Positions 27,401 to 42,400 of a stretch of DNA of 64,000 bases are shown here, one piece after another. The stretch is from NCBI GenBank assembly GCA_025345505.1, contig JANVCC010000010.1, positions 42,249,772 through 42,313,771 of the forward strand. The letters are read 5' to 3'. The position numbers and the translations under genes were made by a program. Positions within the stretch are counted from its first letter, which is position 1. Each line of letters starts with the position of its first letter. Under the pieces are notes generated by a model. The model saw only the letters and a list, made by a program, of their open reading frames with translations, did not search any database and was not told the DNA's origin. Source of the DNA: Todiramphus chloris collaris (Eukaryota > Chordata > Aves > Coraciiformes > Alcedinidae).

Positions 27401-30400
27401 CAGCCACCCAGCAGTCCATTCAATCAGTGTACTGCTGTTGCTTAGTTATCAGGAGTTCAATTCTGCTACCATCGAGGGAACATTAGAATCCTCATTGATT
27501 TCAGTGAGGGAGGGTTAGTTCCAGGCAGCAGACAGATAAACTCAAACATAAGTTCTCAAACAAATTTTTTACAGGACACTTAGAGCTGCTTCTGTCTGGC
27601 AGGCTAACAGCACCCAGTTTACTAGGTGAGAAGCCTGACAACATTTTATTACTCACGGTTTCTGTCTCAGAATATTCTAAGTATTGGCAGTATTTATAAG
27701 TATTATCAATATAACTGTTTTAAAGATATTGCTTGTATGCATGTAGGAAGAAAAGTGCTGCTTCTCCAGCTTGACCAGAAGAGAGCAATCTGCATTTATC
27801 TGCTGTTGGGCAGAACTTTGGAAGGCCCTGACCATGGCTCGCAGGGTAATGATCGCAGTTCTTAGCAATCTGACAGGGATCTCTGACACGTGGAGCAAGG
27901 CCCACTGGGACCCAACCACTGACTTCAATGGCAAGATTCCTGTCAGCTTCAGTTAACTTCAGTGCTTGCACCGTTTGTCTCTCACAGCATTCTGATTTTA
28001 TCAGCACATCCCTATCAGACACCTGAGCTCAAACGAGAGGCATTTAAGCTTGCACTGACCCAACTTGGCATGTCCCCACATCCCAGCACAGTGCTGTACA
28101 GGTTAGCACAGACTCTGAAACAGCATGAGCAGAATACTAAAGTACTAATTAATCACCCTTTCTCCTTAGCAAGGCTAATTGCCTCAGGCTTGGTGCCTTG
28201 CTGACGCAACTGTTCTGTGTCTGCTTTTCGGTAAGTTCAGCATTCTGCGTGGTAGCAGGCAGCTACAGACACATCTCACATTCATCGTCCTTTACACAAG
28301 GTACTTGTATGAAGTACCAGCACTGGAAGGTAAATAATATTTTTTCAGGAAAGGGATGTTATTCTGAGAAATAATGAAAAATATCAATTTCATACCTCTC
28401 TGATAGCTGTACAAAACTCACTCTGTAGCACCTTCTTTAGGGACTGTAGCTTGTGTACTGGTACTTCTCCAGATTCTTGGAGTTTCTCGAGTAACTCAAT
28501 TGCTCTTGCAACATCTGAGTGGGGAAAAAAAAAGCCATACAGATCAGTGTAAACAGTGATTAATACATGACTAAAAGGGGCACACTGATGGTCATTTAAA
28601 AATTAAAATCAGCTTGACCAACACATGCTGTATTAATCTTGTGTTACACCAGCCTCAGCTAAGCAACAACACTGCTGTTCAGAGGTCCAAATCTCAAAGT
28701 ATGGACAAGCTGCTCATGTACAATCACACACACAAAGGTTGTCTTAGTTGCAAACATTTTTTGGAACAAGGCTACCAGTTCAAAGCAGCTAATCCATATC
28801 AGCAGACCTAAAATATTTCTTACTTTCTGCGTAAGACAAGTAAAGTTTACTAGGGAAGAATGGGAAGTCTGATGAAGAAGAGTAAATGTGTAAGGCTCTT
28901 ATCTAGGTCTCCAAAGACCTGATCTGCCACACAAAACCCATATGACCCACAGAAATACATGGAATAATATTTTTCCTGGCCTGAATTCTCCTTAAGAACC
29001 TGTGTATTGTCAAGGGAAAGATCAAAGTGTCTCTGAAGAGCAGTCCAGAGGGTTTAAGTGAGTAGCCATATTGTGTGGTGAGCAGGAATATGGTTGAAGA
29101 ATGCCCATAACCTCACTCTCATATTTTTCCTCTTTAACACTAGTTCCTAATTTACACAGTTATTACTAAGATACATATATGAGACCCTCAACAATCCTTT
29201 ATGACTGGGGACACAGGGGCACAGGAAATAGTGTCCAGCTTCATGGACGCTAGCTTAGTTAAGCAAGAGACACAAAGACTTACACACATGAGTGAACTGA
29301 CACACATATCCTGGTCAGTCTTCAGGATGATAGAGGGGTTTCTTCTCCTGTGTCATTTAATACTAACTTGCAGCTTTTTTAGTAAATTTACTGGTATAGT
29401 TGAACATGATAATGTTGTTGTGTTGACTGTGTGGTCATTCTCACATCTTTTGCATAACTACCAGAGCTGCTACAGGCCAGTTACCACCACTCTACTAAAT
29501 ATAGGTCTGTATCCTAGTGATGAAATGAATGCATAGGACTAAATGATAAAACAATATTTGAGGCATTTTAATTCCGTGCTTTGACTGCACAAAAGAGAAA
29601 TAAACACCCTCCCCCCCAGTCACACAACTCCAAAATGACTACAATGGCTAGAAGCAGCCTTATATAATTCTCCTTTCTGATGACAAAGATTGTACTGTTT
29701 GTGACTGGGAGATTATGCTGATTGAAACAGTTCTTTAAATCCTTGGCTTGCAGCTCAGCTATACTGACCAGATGTCTTATAAAACAAAGACATGAGAAGT
29801 TTTCTGGAAATAGAAATGACAGAAGATGAGCTGCAACAGGACTAAAATCATAATCATATATTTGCATTTATAATAAAATTATTATTATACAAATGCATCA
29901 GTTGTAGGGAAAAAGAAGATGACACCTCAAAAAAACTGCAGTTTATTTAAAAGAGGCAGGCAACTGGTCAGCATGGTAGGTTGTTCCATAGCAGATTAAC
30001 ACCCAAACAATTCTCAAGCTTTTTTATAGGCATCTGCCAAAAGACAGCTCTCAGTATGAGAGAAAGCATGGCAGAAAGCATACAGTGTTTTCTTTCAGAA
30101 GGATGTTTCCACTTACTGGGCTGTAGTTTGCATTGAAGAGCAGTCTCAGAGCTCGTAAACTTTCAGGTGAAACCCTAACCCTGTGTTCAAAGACTGCACC
30201 TGTACTTTTGCTCAAAGCAGTGCTTCAGCTGCTAGTGGGCATCCAGGCCATGGTACTATATCACATCTAGGCTGAAATAATCTCTCTGCACAATGCACAC
30301 AATGAGGGTATGATTTTGCTTTCTTGATCTGCCCCTGTTTCTCCACTCTGCATTATCTGCTGGTAGAGACATAGCCAGTATCATTCAAAAGGGATCATTT

Positions 30401-33400
30401 GGGAGACAGACCTTGGTGTGATGGGAAACAGAAGGTCTGGGTTAGTGAAGGTGTTTTGTGATTTGCAGGTACAGAGACAGCAGCTGAAGTTGAAGTTGTA
30501 TTTGCAAACAAAAAGGGAAGAGATGGTGTGGAAGTGTACCAAGAAAGATCCCTCTAAAGCACTTACTGAAGAGATGATCAGAAAGCTCAGAGGAGATCTG
30601 GGAAATAATAAGGCCATGGAAACCAACAAAAAGTGACATTCTGAAATGAATACGACTGATGAAAACTAATACATCAAAGATGATAGTTTTGAGATTTAAG
30701 AAGAGGTAAGTAAGTACACTCTTAGGCACAAACTATTTCAATGGAGCACAAAAGAATGGCAATGCATTAAATAAAATATGATGCAACAAACACAATTTTT
30801 ACTGTTCTCAGTAATAATAATGTCACAATGATTTTCTAACAAAATGATTGAATTGTTTTGCTTGGAATTTTTCTTCTGAAGTCTGTATCTGCCACCCAAG
30901 ACTTGCAGTTAGCTAAACATGAAACACACTCCCTGATTATTAGTGCCATTTGGTGCAAACTGGTATGTCAGACAGCACAAAGTAATTATACGATTTCTGA
31001 AGAAGCTTCAACAGCCTACCAAAATAGATCACATAAGGCCTCTGAAAGTCATGTGATACACAACAGCTCAGATATTCTAAATCAGACTGGGGTCTTTTCC
31101 AGTGACAGTTCAGGTAAGTCTTGAACTGTCTTTTCCTCCCACCAGCTACACCTGTAGAAGGTCACTACCACGGATGAAAGATTTGTTGCTATTTTGTAGT
31201 TGCTTGCACATTTCATCACCACACCTGAAAATTCTGTGAATCACCCCCCGTTTGCTATGGTCCTGAGCTAAATGATATTCAATAAAAATTTGTACTGACT
31301 GAGAAATATGTTCTAATCCAGACGGAAACATAAATAGCTTTAGGTATATTAATCAATCTGAAAGAGTTAAGTACAGGTCTAAACATTTCCCTAGGGCATA
31401 CACCAGAGTCTAGATTATAATTATTCACTTCTGAAGTGATTGTAATACATCCAGTAAATTCATGTTCTGGTTTAAAAGTCTGGTGTGGGTGTTTAGTATG
31501 TAGTCTCACATACAAAGCTGGGCACACAGTGGTTTGCCAATACTAGATTACTTAACTTTGTGATTAAGAAGAGGGTGCAGGTAAAGAAAAAGCAGAATAT
31601 CCCAAGAGCATTCTGATTTTCCACACTTCTAAATTCATCCAACATGCTAAACTACATGAATGCTGTTGCCCAAGTTCTTGCTTTGATTTATTATTCACCT
31701 ATCATATCTGCTAATAACAAGCAGTCTTCTTTCTCTTGTCACAATTAGGCCCAGAGCTTGCTTGATTTGACAATGACTTGTGGGATATTGCTCAAGGTAG
31801 AGAGAATATAGAATAATGAAGAGCTTCATGTGATAAAATTACAGAATGAAAATGAGACGTGTTCAGGGCCAAAGCTGTTTATTACCAGCTGATGCTTTGT
31901 CAGGAGCAAAATATAACAGTTGGTACAAAACAGAAGATTTTGAGCAGACTAAAAATGTATAAACATGAGTGCATAAAATATGACCTCATAAAATAGGCTG
32001 CATTTCCTTTCATTAATAACTCTGAAGGGGAGACTTGAACAAACAATTACTTTAGGACAGGTTACAAAGTGAAATTTACAAGTGCATGAGAACTCAGGTA
32101 ATGTTCAGGCTTTTTGGTGATGGATCAATCAAGGTGAATTCCAGATAAAACTAAAATAAGTGCTTGCTCAGAGAAGTGATATGACTGGCGATAAGTAAGA
32201 TTTCAAAGTCATGTTGAAAAAAAAACTACATATAGCAGGGAATCCACCCCTGTTGAAGTCAATTAGAGTATTGTCATATGTTTGGTATGTTGACATATTG
32301 TCATATGGTATTCATTCCTCTGCTGGGTAATTGTCTTGTCCCCGATACTCCTTTGATTACAAATCTAAACAGCTTTCCTTGTAAACATTATCACCAAGGA
32401 ATTGCTTTTAGAAAACATTTTCTTACATACTTGTGGAAAGTGCAAACTGATGAGAAGTGTGTGTATGTATTTATATAGATATATGTTTAAAAAAATGCTG
32501 GAATTATATTAAAACCAGTTACATTCTATGTAAATAAAATACAGTTATTTTTTATTTCTGTTTTGTCCTTCCTTTAAGCAAAGATATTTTTTAAATACAG
32601 ATTCTGCCTACTCTCAAACATGAACTCCATTATACTAATATTAAACTCATGCTAATGTAATTGAAATCTAACTTAATTTCCCACGATCATATGCCACAGA
32701 AATCAGTGGCAATTTTGAGTAACAATGTGGGTAGAATTGTTCCTCTGTATTCTATGATACATACACTTTAAAAGGAATATGCACTTATTTCCCCCCTCAT
32801 TATATCCAACTCTAAGCATACTTTTTTTTTTTTTAATTTTACTATTTTTTCTGATTTCCTCATACATATGCACAATTCTTTTCTTTTCCATTCTGTTTAA
32901 CATTCACTTTCCTTTTTGTCTTCTCATCATCATGCTTGCCTAGAGCCTTTCAGGAAATAATACTGTTTCAGCGTGGTGGGTCACGTTACTAGTGAAACAC
33001 AGAGAAGGCAGGGAACTGTAGGTGGGTGGAACGCATTTTATCAAGTGAACTCATCAAACGAAATGCATGACTCTCAGAAAAAAAAATCTTCATTTCAAGT
33101 GTTCTTTCTGTATTTTCATTTGAATGAGGTTTCATTTGTATTGCTAGTAGGACATAAGCAGGAGGTTACCATACAAACCCTAAGAAAGAGAGGAATCACA
33201 AGAACATAGATAGAACTAGCAAGATAACATACTGTGATACAAGTGGAATATTCCCATGCTGTACTAAATGAAGCTGAATCATGGATACATAGCCATATAG
33301 AATAGCACAGCTGAAAGAAAAAAAAAAAAAGGTTATCTGGCTTGGTTATCATTTTGATCTATTATATATTGTTTCCCTTGCTGATTTTTGTTCAAATAGC

Positions 33401-36400
33401 TAGCAATGCCCAAGGTAGACTGATCCGTTTCATTTCCTGCATGTTTTGAAAAGTAAACGCTATATCCAATACTTTGCAATTCAGCTTTTACAGCTCTAAA
33501 GCAAATTATGAATCCACAGAAAGAACCCTGGCTGGTCTAAACTTGGTGCTCTTTTACATTACTGTTAAAATTGGGTAGACCAGGCTCCAGCATTCTCTGA
33601 AAGTTGTTCAGTCTGGGGTTTCACTCCGGTAGATTTTATGGAGGGTTTATGTTTGTTTCAGTTTAGTCAAATACATTGAAAATTATTAGGAAAAATGTAG
33701 CAAACAATTTTAGCATGCTAAATGTGTCCCGTTTAATACCAGAACAACTCTTGAAAAAGAACGTACATGTGTGGTTTATACAGCAAAATGTGAAAACTCT
33801 TATGTACCTGCAAGCGTCCAACCTGCCTCTCAGGTGTTAGTCTGTGAGTGAGCTGCTCTGCAGTCCTTAAAATAAATGTATTATCCTCTGATTTAAGAGA
33901 CTATTAAGTAGTGAAATAGCAGCTATAATGCTGTGTAATACCAGTTTGGGTTCAAATAGTAATTACTCAGAAAAAGTATTTTTTTACTCTGATACCCACT
34001 CTGGAATCACATTATTGGGTAGTTCCCAAAGCCAAAATAAGGTGATCACTTGCTTATTAACAAGATACTAGAAAACAAATTTCTCATCTTCTTGATGTCT
34101 TTCTATGTCTCATTCTTGTTAATTCTGGAGACCTTCACTGCATTAGTATGCTGGTTACTAGGAAAAGTAAATGTGCTCCATAAACATCACCCCTTGGTAC
34201 CTCAGAGAGGTGGAGCATCAATACAAATTGACAGAGAGGATACTAAGTAAATCTCTGAAATATTCACTAGCTTCACCATGGCATTACATAATAATAATTC
34301 TGGTGATATTCAAGCTCTATTCTGTCATGCTTGAAGACCTGTAATCAGGCTGAAGGTGAACAATTTGCATGATGTAACAGGTCCTTAAAGATGTCAGTAG
34401 TTTTTCATTCCTCCAATACTTTCACTCAGGTTTAGAAATTCCTTTAATCTCATGAGAACACATTCCAGCAATGTTATTCTGCCAACTTTTTATCACAACT
34501 GCCAAAACATACACGGGATGCTTTATTATATTTAGCAGTCTTCTCCAAACACTATCAAACGATAGCAGGTAATCGATGGTTAATCGATTAGAATTCTGTG
34601 GTGATTAGTAAAGTTCATTCAAAATTCGTAGCCAGTAGACCTAGTACATTGTATCAAACTATTTATGTGACTTCATGGTTAAAGCACCAGCCTTGGAAAA
34701 CTTTCAGTCTGCATCTTTTGAAATGTTTTGGCTTTGTACAATGTGGCAATTCTTACTCTGCTGTCAAACACCAGATTGTCCAAAGCACTTCCATTCACCT
34801 CTTTGGTTCCTTACTATCAGCACAGTGCTCTCCAGAAATACAAAAGCTCTTCCTTTAATTTAATTAATTTATTTCATCTAATCTGGAAAATTCAGAAACA
34901 CAGGCAAAGAGCAGCCTTTTTTTTACCTATTTAAATCGGTATGTTTGTCTTGCCCAAAATGTCATGCTAATCAGGAAGCGTAAAGGTGTACTTTACCGCG
35001 GTCAATCAGACTCGATATGCAGAGGACAATGAGATAAGCTCTTAGAAAACATCAATATTAAGCAACACTTTATAGTGTGTATCTGTGAGGTCTATTAAAA
35101 TTAATTATAGCAAGAGTAATACTACTAGCACTTTCATACCATGGATGATACAGGTAGCAGTTATAGATTTAATGTAGTGTCAGTTTACAGTCCTGAGGTT
35201 AAAAATTACTGTGAATGCACAAATAAATATAACAAACAACCATACAGAGTTCTCATGATTCACCTTGTGGTGAGAGTTCAAGACACCACAGTTTTGATGC
35301 AGACATAGACAGCTCAACGACTCACCCTAGACTGCCACTACAGTCAATGAGGAAAAATAAGACACTTCGAGGCTACAATTCATCTGACCTATTTTAGATG
35401 AGATGAATCATACTCTGGGAGTGCCTGTTCCCTTTGTTGACTATAAAGGGAGACTAGATGATTAGCTCGGATGTAAATGCCTGCATCCTACATATTAGAC
35501 ATCTACATCAGTATGATGAAACCCACTCTTGCTGTCCACATATACAGTGAATGACTCGTGAATTTATTTCCATGTGGTCCAGGAGAAAGTGTACTTGAGA
35601 ACAGTTACATTTGACAAGAACAGTGTTGTTGGTAGGCACTATATTTTTTAGTTAAAGCTTTTAAAAATGCATTAACCAATGATTTTTTGGCTGTTTTTCT
35701 TCTTAATGCATGAGAAAAATCAATCATGGAATATAATTGAGATCTCTGTCTGTCTCATTTTGCCTGATGTGAGATGACTTCCCCCAGTGACATTAATGGT
35801 GTATCCTGAAGGGTTTCTACATACATTCTCCCACTGCCTGTGGCCTGCTCATTTTGATGGACTACTCAGACTATGTTCGGGTCTATATGTATTTATGTGT
35901 TTGAATGGCACTTAGGTTCTCTCTGGTTCTAGTTTCTCAGGCACACCACAGGCATCCAAGTTCTCTGCTACACTCCATTTCTCAGAGACAGAGCCTGTGA
36001 CCCTGCTGCTGCACAGCCCAAAGAAGTGTTATATGCCATGAGTTTTCCCAGCAGCTTTGTCAGGAACACCTGAATATGACAGCAAAGGTCTGAGATGTTT
36101 CACAAAATAACTTATAGAAAGAACAGAGCTTATCTGGAGAGAAAGCAGTACCACCTGTCATCCAAATACAGTCAGCAAACTGTGGAGACCCCTCCACACA
36201 GCATCCTCAACACCACAAAAGACCCTCAGGGCTCTCTTCAGCAATTTCAGTCACTTCTGCTTATTCAGGCATTCTGCCTGAAATACTGAAATATGGCCAT
36301 TTTGGACATACTGCTTCTGAATAGTGTTAAATGCAGCATTTGAAAGGTTCCCTTAAATGAAAAAATATGGTCCTCTGTGTTCTCTGAACCTCACCAAGTC

Positions 36401-39400
36401 CACAGTATCTTTAGTAATCTTCCCCCGTCTTCCCACTCTCCTAAGATTTAACCAGTGACACCTGCTATTCCCCCAGCTAGGAGTTTTCATAGCCTTAATC
36501 TACCACAAAGGCCAACGGGGAGAACTGGCTTTGCTTTATTTTGGTCAATCTTCTTAGCATATTCATTGCAGATAGAGCCAGTCTTTGGGTGTTTTCTTGA
36601 AGACTTTACATAACTGATGTAAGTCACAGGAGCATCTTTGTCAGCAGTTTTCAGCTTTTGTTTGCTTTTGTCTGTGTGTGTGAGAGATTGATCTACAGAG
36701 TTCTTAAAACTATATTAAGAGGTCACCAGATACTTAGAGAAAGTGGTTTGGTACTGTCACATTTCCACTGTTGTCTTTTAAAGGAATAACAATAAATCAC
36801 ATAACAGTAAAGAATGAATTAATGAGTAATTTGGGATCACTTCAATGAGATCAGTTTCACTGGCCTAATCTGAGGCCTGAAGAGCAAAAGTGCAGTTCAG
36901 AATCCTCAAAGATGGGTGTTTGAAATTAACCTTAATACCTAATAATTTTTAAACACTGCTATAATTTTTATTCTTCAAAAATATTAGTTTCATTGCAATT
37001 TCTAAAGCAATCAGGATGAGGAGGTGCATAAATATGCACATTTCACCAGATTTTGCCATCTGTGAGAAATCAAGAAATTACACCAACTCTTTAAATTTGA
37101 CAGCACCTACTGTTTTTGTACAGAAGGCATTGAGCATAGCATTGGTGTGAAAACAAGCTACCAAATTATCCTTTAAAGAGAAAAGATTAAAAAATAAAGC
37201 AGAAAATGAAAAAAAAAAAAAAAGCATTGAAAACTGGTATTTTCTAACATAGTACTTAAAACAGAATGCAATGATTTTTCCCTTGCATTAGCTGTAGAGA
37301 AAAGGGAAGCGAAGGTAAAATTCCAATTTCTTTTTTTCCTTTGTATATAGTTTTGACTTTATACTGCTTAATCATACCTACTTTCTGTGACCATAACTAT
37401 GATTTAAGTATTCATTCCTTAAATAAAAAAAAATTAACTCTTGTTTCCTGCAGGAAGCAGGCTATTTTGTAATTTCAGACTTTGTGTTATTTATTTTAAT
37501 TTTCAGCCTTTCTGTAAGGATTTTTTAAAGAGAGATTTCAGGTGCTTAAAGAGGTTATTTGCCTACACAGGATATGTAAATTGTTATTCTGTCTGACTTC
37601 CTGAAACCATGAAATGACAAAAAGAAAATCCTTTGAGGCAAGGCTATAACTCCCTGAGAAAATCAGTATGGTGAAAAGACCTCTTCTTAATTAATTAAGT
37701 TCCTACAAGTCGAACTACAGGAAAGCATCGAAGATGTCTACTGCCTCCTGTACCCATAGAAATCGTGTAAAAAGATGTCTTAATAACTTTCCACTAGCCT
37801 CATCTGTCTCCTGATCACAACATCACTTGATCTTGTAGAATCAGTTCCGCCTCAGCAGACACCACTCACCATGCTGGAATGGAGCTGCTTTAAACACTAG
37901 ACAAAAGTACACTGGACACTTTGCTGAAACTGCAGATGTAAACACTTCTGAGATTCTGATCCCAGATTACAAGAAAAAAGGCTGGTATATACCCCAGGCA
38001 CTCCACTTAACAGGATACTTGCTTTTGCATTTTAAACCACAAGCATATAGAGAAAAACATTAAAAACAGTGAAGGAATTTAAAAAAAAAAAAAAATTGAC
38101 TTAAGCTGGAGAAGCAGAAAACAGAAATAATTACAAGAAATAAGGTTTCCTGGACAAAGAAAACAAGATGAAAATCAACACACTTTTCCCTTAGCTGAAA
38201 TCCATTCTCTCACTCCCCTACCTAAGCAAAAGCAAGTATTTATGTGTCCTATGTGCACATTAGAAAACAAAAGTATTAGCCATATGGGCAACCTCAAGCC
38301 TTTCCCACTCTGATATTTTCAGCGTGTGTTTTTTCAGTTTGCATCAGTGAGGTTTTTGTTGGCAGGGAAGAAGACACGAAGAGGGAAAAAAAAGGCCCTA
38401 AACAGGTGTCTCACAAAGGGAGGTCAGGTTAACTTAGGGATGCTAATTCTCCTTCACAACAGGCCCTGTGTTTGAGCCAAAGCAGTAGTCTCACTTTCTT
38501 CTCTGCTTGTATGTCATTACTAGAGTCTCCTGCTGCCTCTCCTCAGTTCTTATCTCTCCAGCTAATCTTAGTCTTAAATCTTTTTCTGTTATTACCAGAA
38601 AGATGAGAAAGATGGCTGGAGGCTACGGGCAATTGTACGTGGTGACAGTACAAATTGTCACTTAAGTCTAGCATCATGATTTTATCTTCTGTTTTTCTAG
38701 GTGGTTCAAGACTCTGGCGAGACACTAGTGAAAAGATGGCATTAGTGCAATACAATGGACGCAACGTAGTTGCTACATACACGACTTTACCTGTAGGCTC
38801 AGGTAACAAGAGGAGAGTTAATACTCTTTCTTCAATTTTAGTAGATTTAAGGAGACTGCTTTTGCAGATTGAATCCCTCTGGCAGCTGGCTACATGCTAC
38901 GTTTCTCAGGAAATGAAAAAACCCTGTTCTTTGGAATTGTGTATGTGAAAAGTTACAACAGCACAAAGAAAGCAATATAAATAAAATCTTTTGCTAATAA
39001 ATCCCTGCAAAACTAGGCAGTACAGATATGCTGCTGGTAGATGTCAATAACTGACCACTGTTAACTTTCAACTTTGAAACAAATATCATCTTAGAAGAAA
39101 GCTGTGACTATGTTGAATTGCAGCTGCAAGTTATGAACAGAACTTTGAAACAGAAAAGACCTGTGAGAAACAGAAAGCTCACTGTCACCTTTGCAGGGAT
39201 GTTACTTGGTGTCCTATGTGTTAAACAATGCTTAGAACAGCAGCAGGAGAATTGTAACTCATCTTGAGTGGCAGCCTGATTTCACAAGGCATCTGCCTAA
39301 GATAGGAGGGGCATGCTTAGCATACTTTGACATGGTTATCCTGTTAGGATGCAAAGAGTGCTGTATAAATCAGTAGAAACTCCAGAGCTATTACTACTGG

Positions 39401-42400
39401 GTTACAAGACTACCAGGATACAGAGAGGATCAGACATACAGCCACCTCTTTTTCCAAAGGCTGATTCATAGATTTTAAAGCCATCGTATCCTCTTCAAGA
39501 TTCTCTGTTCTGTCTCTGTTTAATGAAGAACAGCTGTATTATCCTTTTGTTCCTGTGTTGATGCAGTAAGTACTATTTGACAAAAACACTGCTGCCAAAT
39601 CTATTAAAATGTGAAGCGATGATGGTACATACTTTTCTGAGGACTAAGACTGCTGCTGATGGCCACAGTCATCCACCTAATCTATTTCAAGTACATGCTT
39701 CCCCAATGCTTAACTGATTGTAGAGGGACTGATACCTCAAGGTCTTGGAGATTTACTCTTTTTCAGAAAACACGGTTGAAAAAGAAAATTAAAGAATTAG
39801 TGGACATGAAAGATTAGTGATTAAACATGGGCTTTTATTGAAAAGAAACAGTAAAAATGTAATTTTGATTCAGAACAAATAAACTAAGAGCCTATTTTGG
39901 GCAACACTCTTCCTTATACAATTATCCATGTTTATATAGAAACAAAAGGAATGTTTTGATGCCTGGTGTATTCACGGATACTTCATTGTTCCATCTTTTG
40001 CATAATGAAGAACAATCCTCCCCCAATCTCTCCTTGAGACAGCTTTCTGATCAAGATTTTGTCTCTGATTTTCTTACAATTATTAGTAAAGTAGCACTAG
40101 GGTAACAATGCATTATGAGAAGCTATGTGCATTTCCTGGTAACTTAGCCGAGTTGCATTTGAGAAATTTTGAGTTTATTTACGCACTCTGCTTTGGACCT
40201 TCATGAAACAAGTTCTCAAATACGTATATACATCTCCCTCTGTATTTAAAATATCTACAATCCAACTCTGTGGTTTAAATACTCAGGAAAACATTGTTAG
40301 TATGTGAAAGTGCATTTCTGAATCAAATCTCCTCATCTGAATAGAGAATTAATGGTTTATTGTTTCTCATTCAGAGGCTGAGTGTCCAGCAAATGTCTCA
40401 AAAGAAGATTAAGCTGACTGAGATTAACTTTGAAAATGCCTGGATTTATATGTACATGTACAGTTCACAGTACCATAGTAAGTATTATTTTTAAAATGTC
40501 AAAAATGTGTCATGTGAAACAAATTAACTGTGCATGATGGAAGGAAGACTTACAAATTTACGGCTACGTTCTTCTCAAACCACCACCTATCTGCCTCTGC
40601 TCAGTTTCCTCTTAAATCCTCAGCTTGTCATTATTTGTGCTACTAATGAGTAATCAAAATCAATAGCTTTACATAATTCATATTTCAAATTCTATTGCAT
40701 TACCTACAAGAACAGTATTTTGTATCTGAGTAACACAGGTCAGCCAAAACACAGCATTTACCTCTTTTTGCGCTTGCATAAGTGTCCTCTGTGTTAAGGA
40801 GGGATGGGCATGTCCTGAAACAAAAAACTCAAAGTACAAATTACCTTCCGCACAAAGCTGATGACTTCAGTAATTTCTCACATATAAAACAAAATTTTCT
40901 GGTTTGTAACATCATCAGAGGGGTCGAACTCAAGTAGTAGGATAGAATTAAGCAGATTGTTTACTTACAATTACATTAAGTGTTTAATCCTTTTTTTTGG
41001 TAGTTACAAAAATGTCTCTCAGACATCAGTGTGAAACTTAAGTTCATAGAATCCCATACAGGGATGTTATTTATAAAACACATCCTTCTCCAACATTATC
41101 TGTAGATAGAGTGTACCTTCATTACATACAAAAATAGCAACCCTTGTGCTTTCTAATCATTAACAATCTTGCAATATGTTGTAAATGGTGAATCTCACTC
41201 CTGTGCAGTGACTTGTTAAAGCCTCCATCCACTTCACCCAGCTGCAGGAGCAGGTCCCCTTTGAGGGATCAGAAGAAGGACACATACAGGTGAGCTCAGC
41301 TTATCACTTTGCTCTACTATGCATAAATTCAGATACACTAAAACAATTACTTCACTGCTACCATGTCTAAGGAATATTTTCAGCCTGACAGAGCATAAGG
41401 AACACAAGGTCCCGGCATAGCCACCACTCAGACATAAGCCTGGTTGCTCTTTCAAAGGTGCCTCACAACAATTTCCTGACACATCCAGCTTCTGCAGAGA
41501 TATTCCTTATTATGTTATGTGCTTCTGAGGGAAACATGACTGGAAATTTGAAATATTCCTCCTCTGTACTCCATAAATGTGACTTAATGTTAAAAGATGC
41601 TACAAGTTGTGTAGGAGCTGTTTCCATGTATCTGTGTACAGGTGTGGCTTTCTCTCATGAGCACTCAGACCACCTCAAGCGTGCCCAGACTTTGCACAAA
41701 GCCCCCATGTCACCATGTGCCTAGGCATCTCTTCAAGACAGACCTGTACTGTCAGAAGCATTTAAGATGGACGTGTGCATTTAACATTTTTCAAATGATG
41801 CATTTTTACACAGCTTACGGAAACCAAAGATGACATGTAGGTAGGTACTTGCTCCTACTCCAGCTCCAGAGCTCCAGGAGGCATGGCTGAACTGCACACT
41901 TAACTATCCAACACTTCAACTGCATGGCTCCTCACAAAATGTCCCAGCCATCACCCATAAATCGCCAGCTCAATCCGCTTACCTTAATCCATCTCTTCAT
42001 TAAAAAAAGCATTAAAAAAAAAAAAATCAAGTAAATGTTGACACACTAAAAAAAAAAACCAAAGCCAACAAATATTTCAGTCTGTGACCAGAATTGTCAC
42101 TTTTTTATGTTCCTACAAACAATAAGTCTTTTTTATTTTCTTGGAAGAATGAATTTGTTTATTTATGTCTTCACTTGGCATACCAAGCAGAAAAATGTTA
42201 GACTTAAAGTATGCAGCACTTGCAGAAGTATGTTTCAATTTTAGCACATTAGGCTGAAGAGCAAGAGAAGACATCCCCGTGACAGACAGAGAGCCAGGCA
42301 GGGAGCAGCACATCACTTAGCACTGCTCCACAGGGCTTCACCCCATGCGAGAGATCTGGCCTTATGTTGCTCCTCTGTCAAGGACTGTATTTCACACTTT

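Larger units (their letters stand above)
14869..28395 (-). other. LIN7A intron 2
   Basis: 13.5 kb of AT-rich intron with one CR1 end (17719-17822), a TA microsatellite (14977-14989), an A-rich tract (20801-20840), poly-T runs near 22961 and 25005, and an old repeat fragment near 27885-27960. Overlapping ORFs of 138 and 160 codons at 19658-20180 look like chance. Confidence 0.92.

Noticed and set aside
33276..33330. Possible repeat end near CATGGATACATAGCC and a poly-A run
   Set aside because: No match to a known element core; a poly-A run alone is not evidence of a retrocopy.
41040..41100. CR1-like CATAGAATCCCATACAG
   Set aside because: Only the first bases resemble a CR1 end; the following sequence does not contain the conserved GGTTGGAAGG or CCAACC segments.
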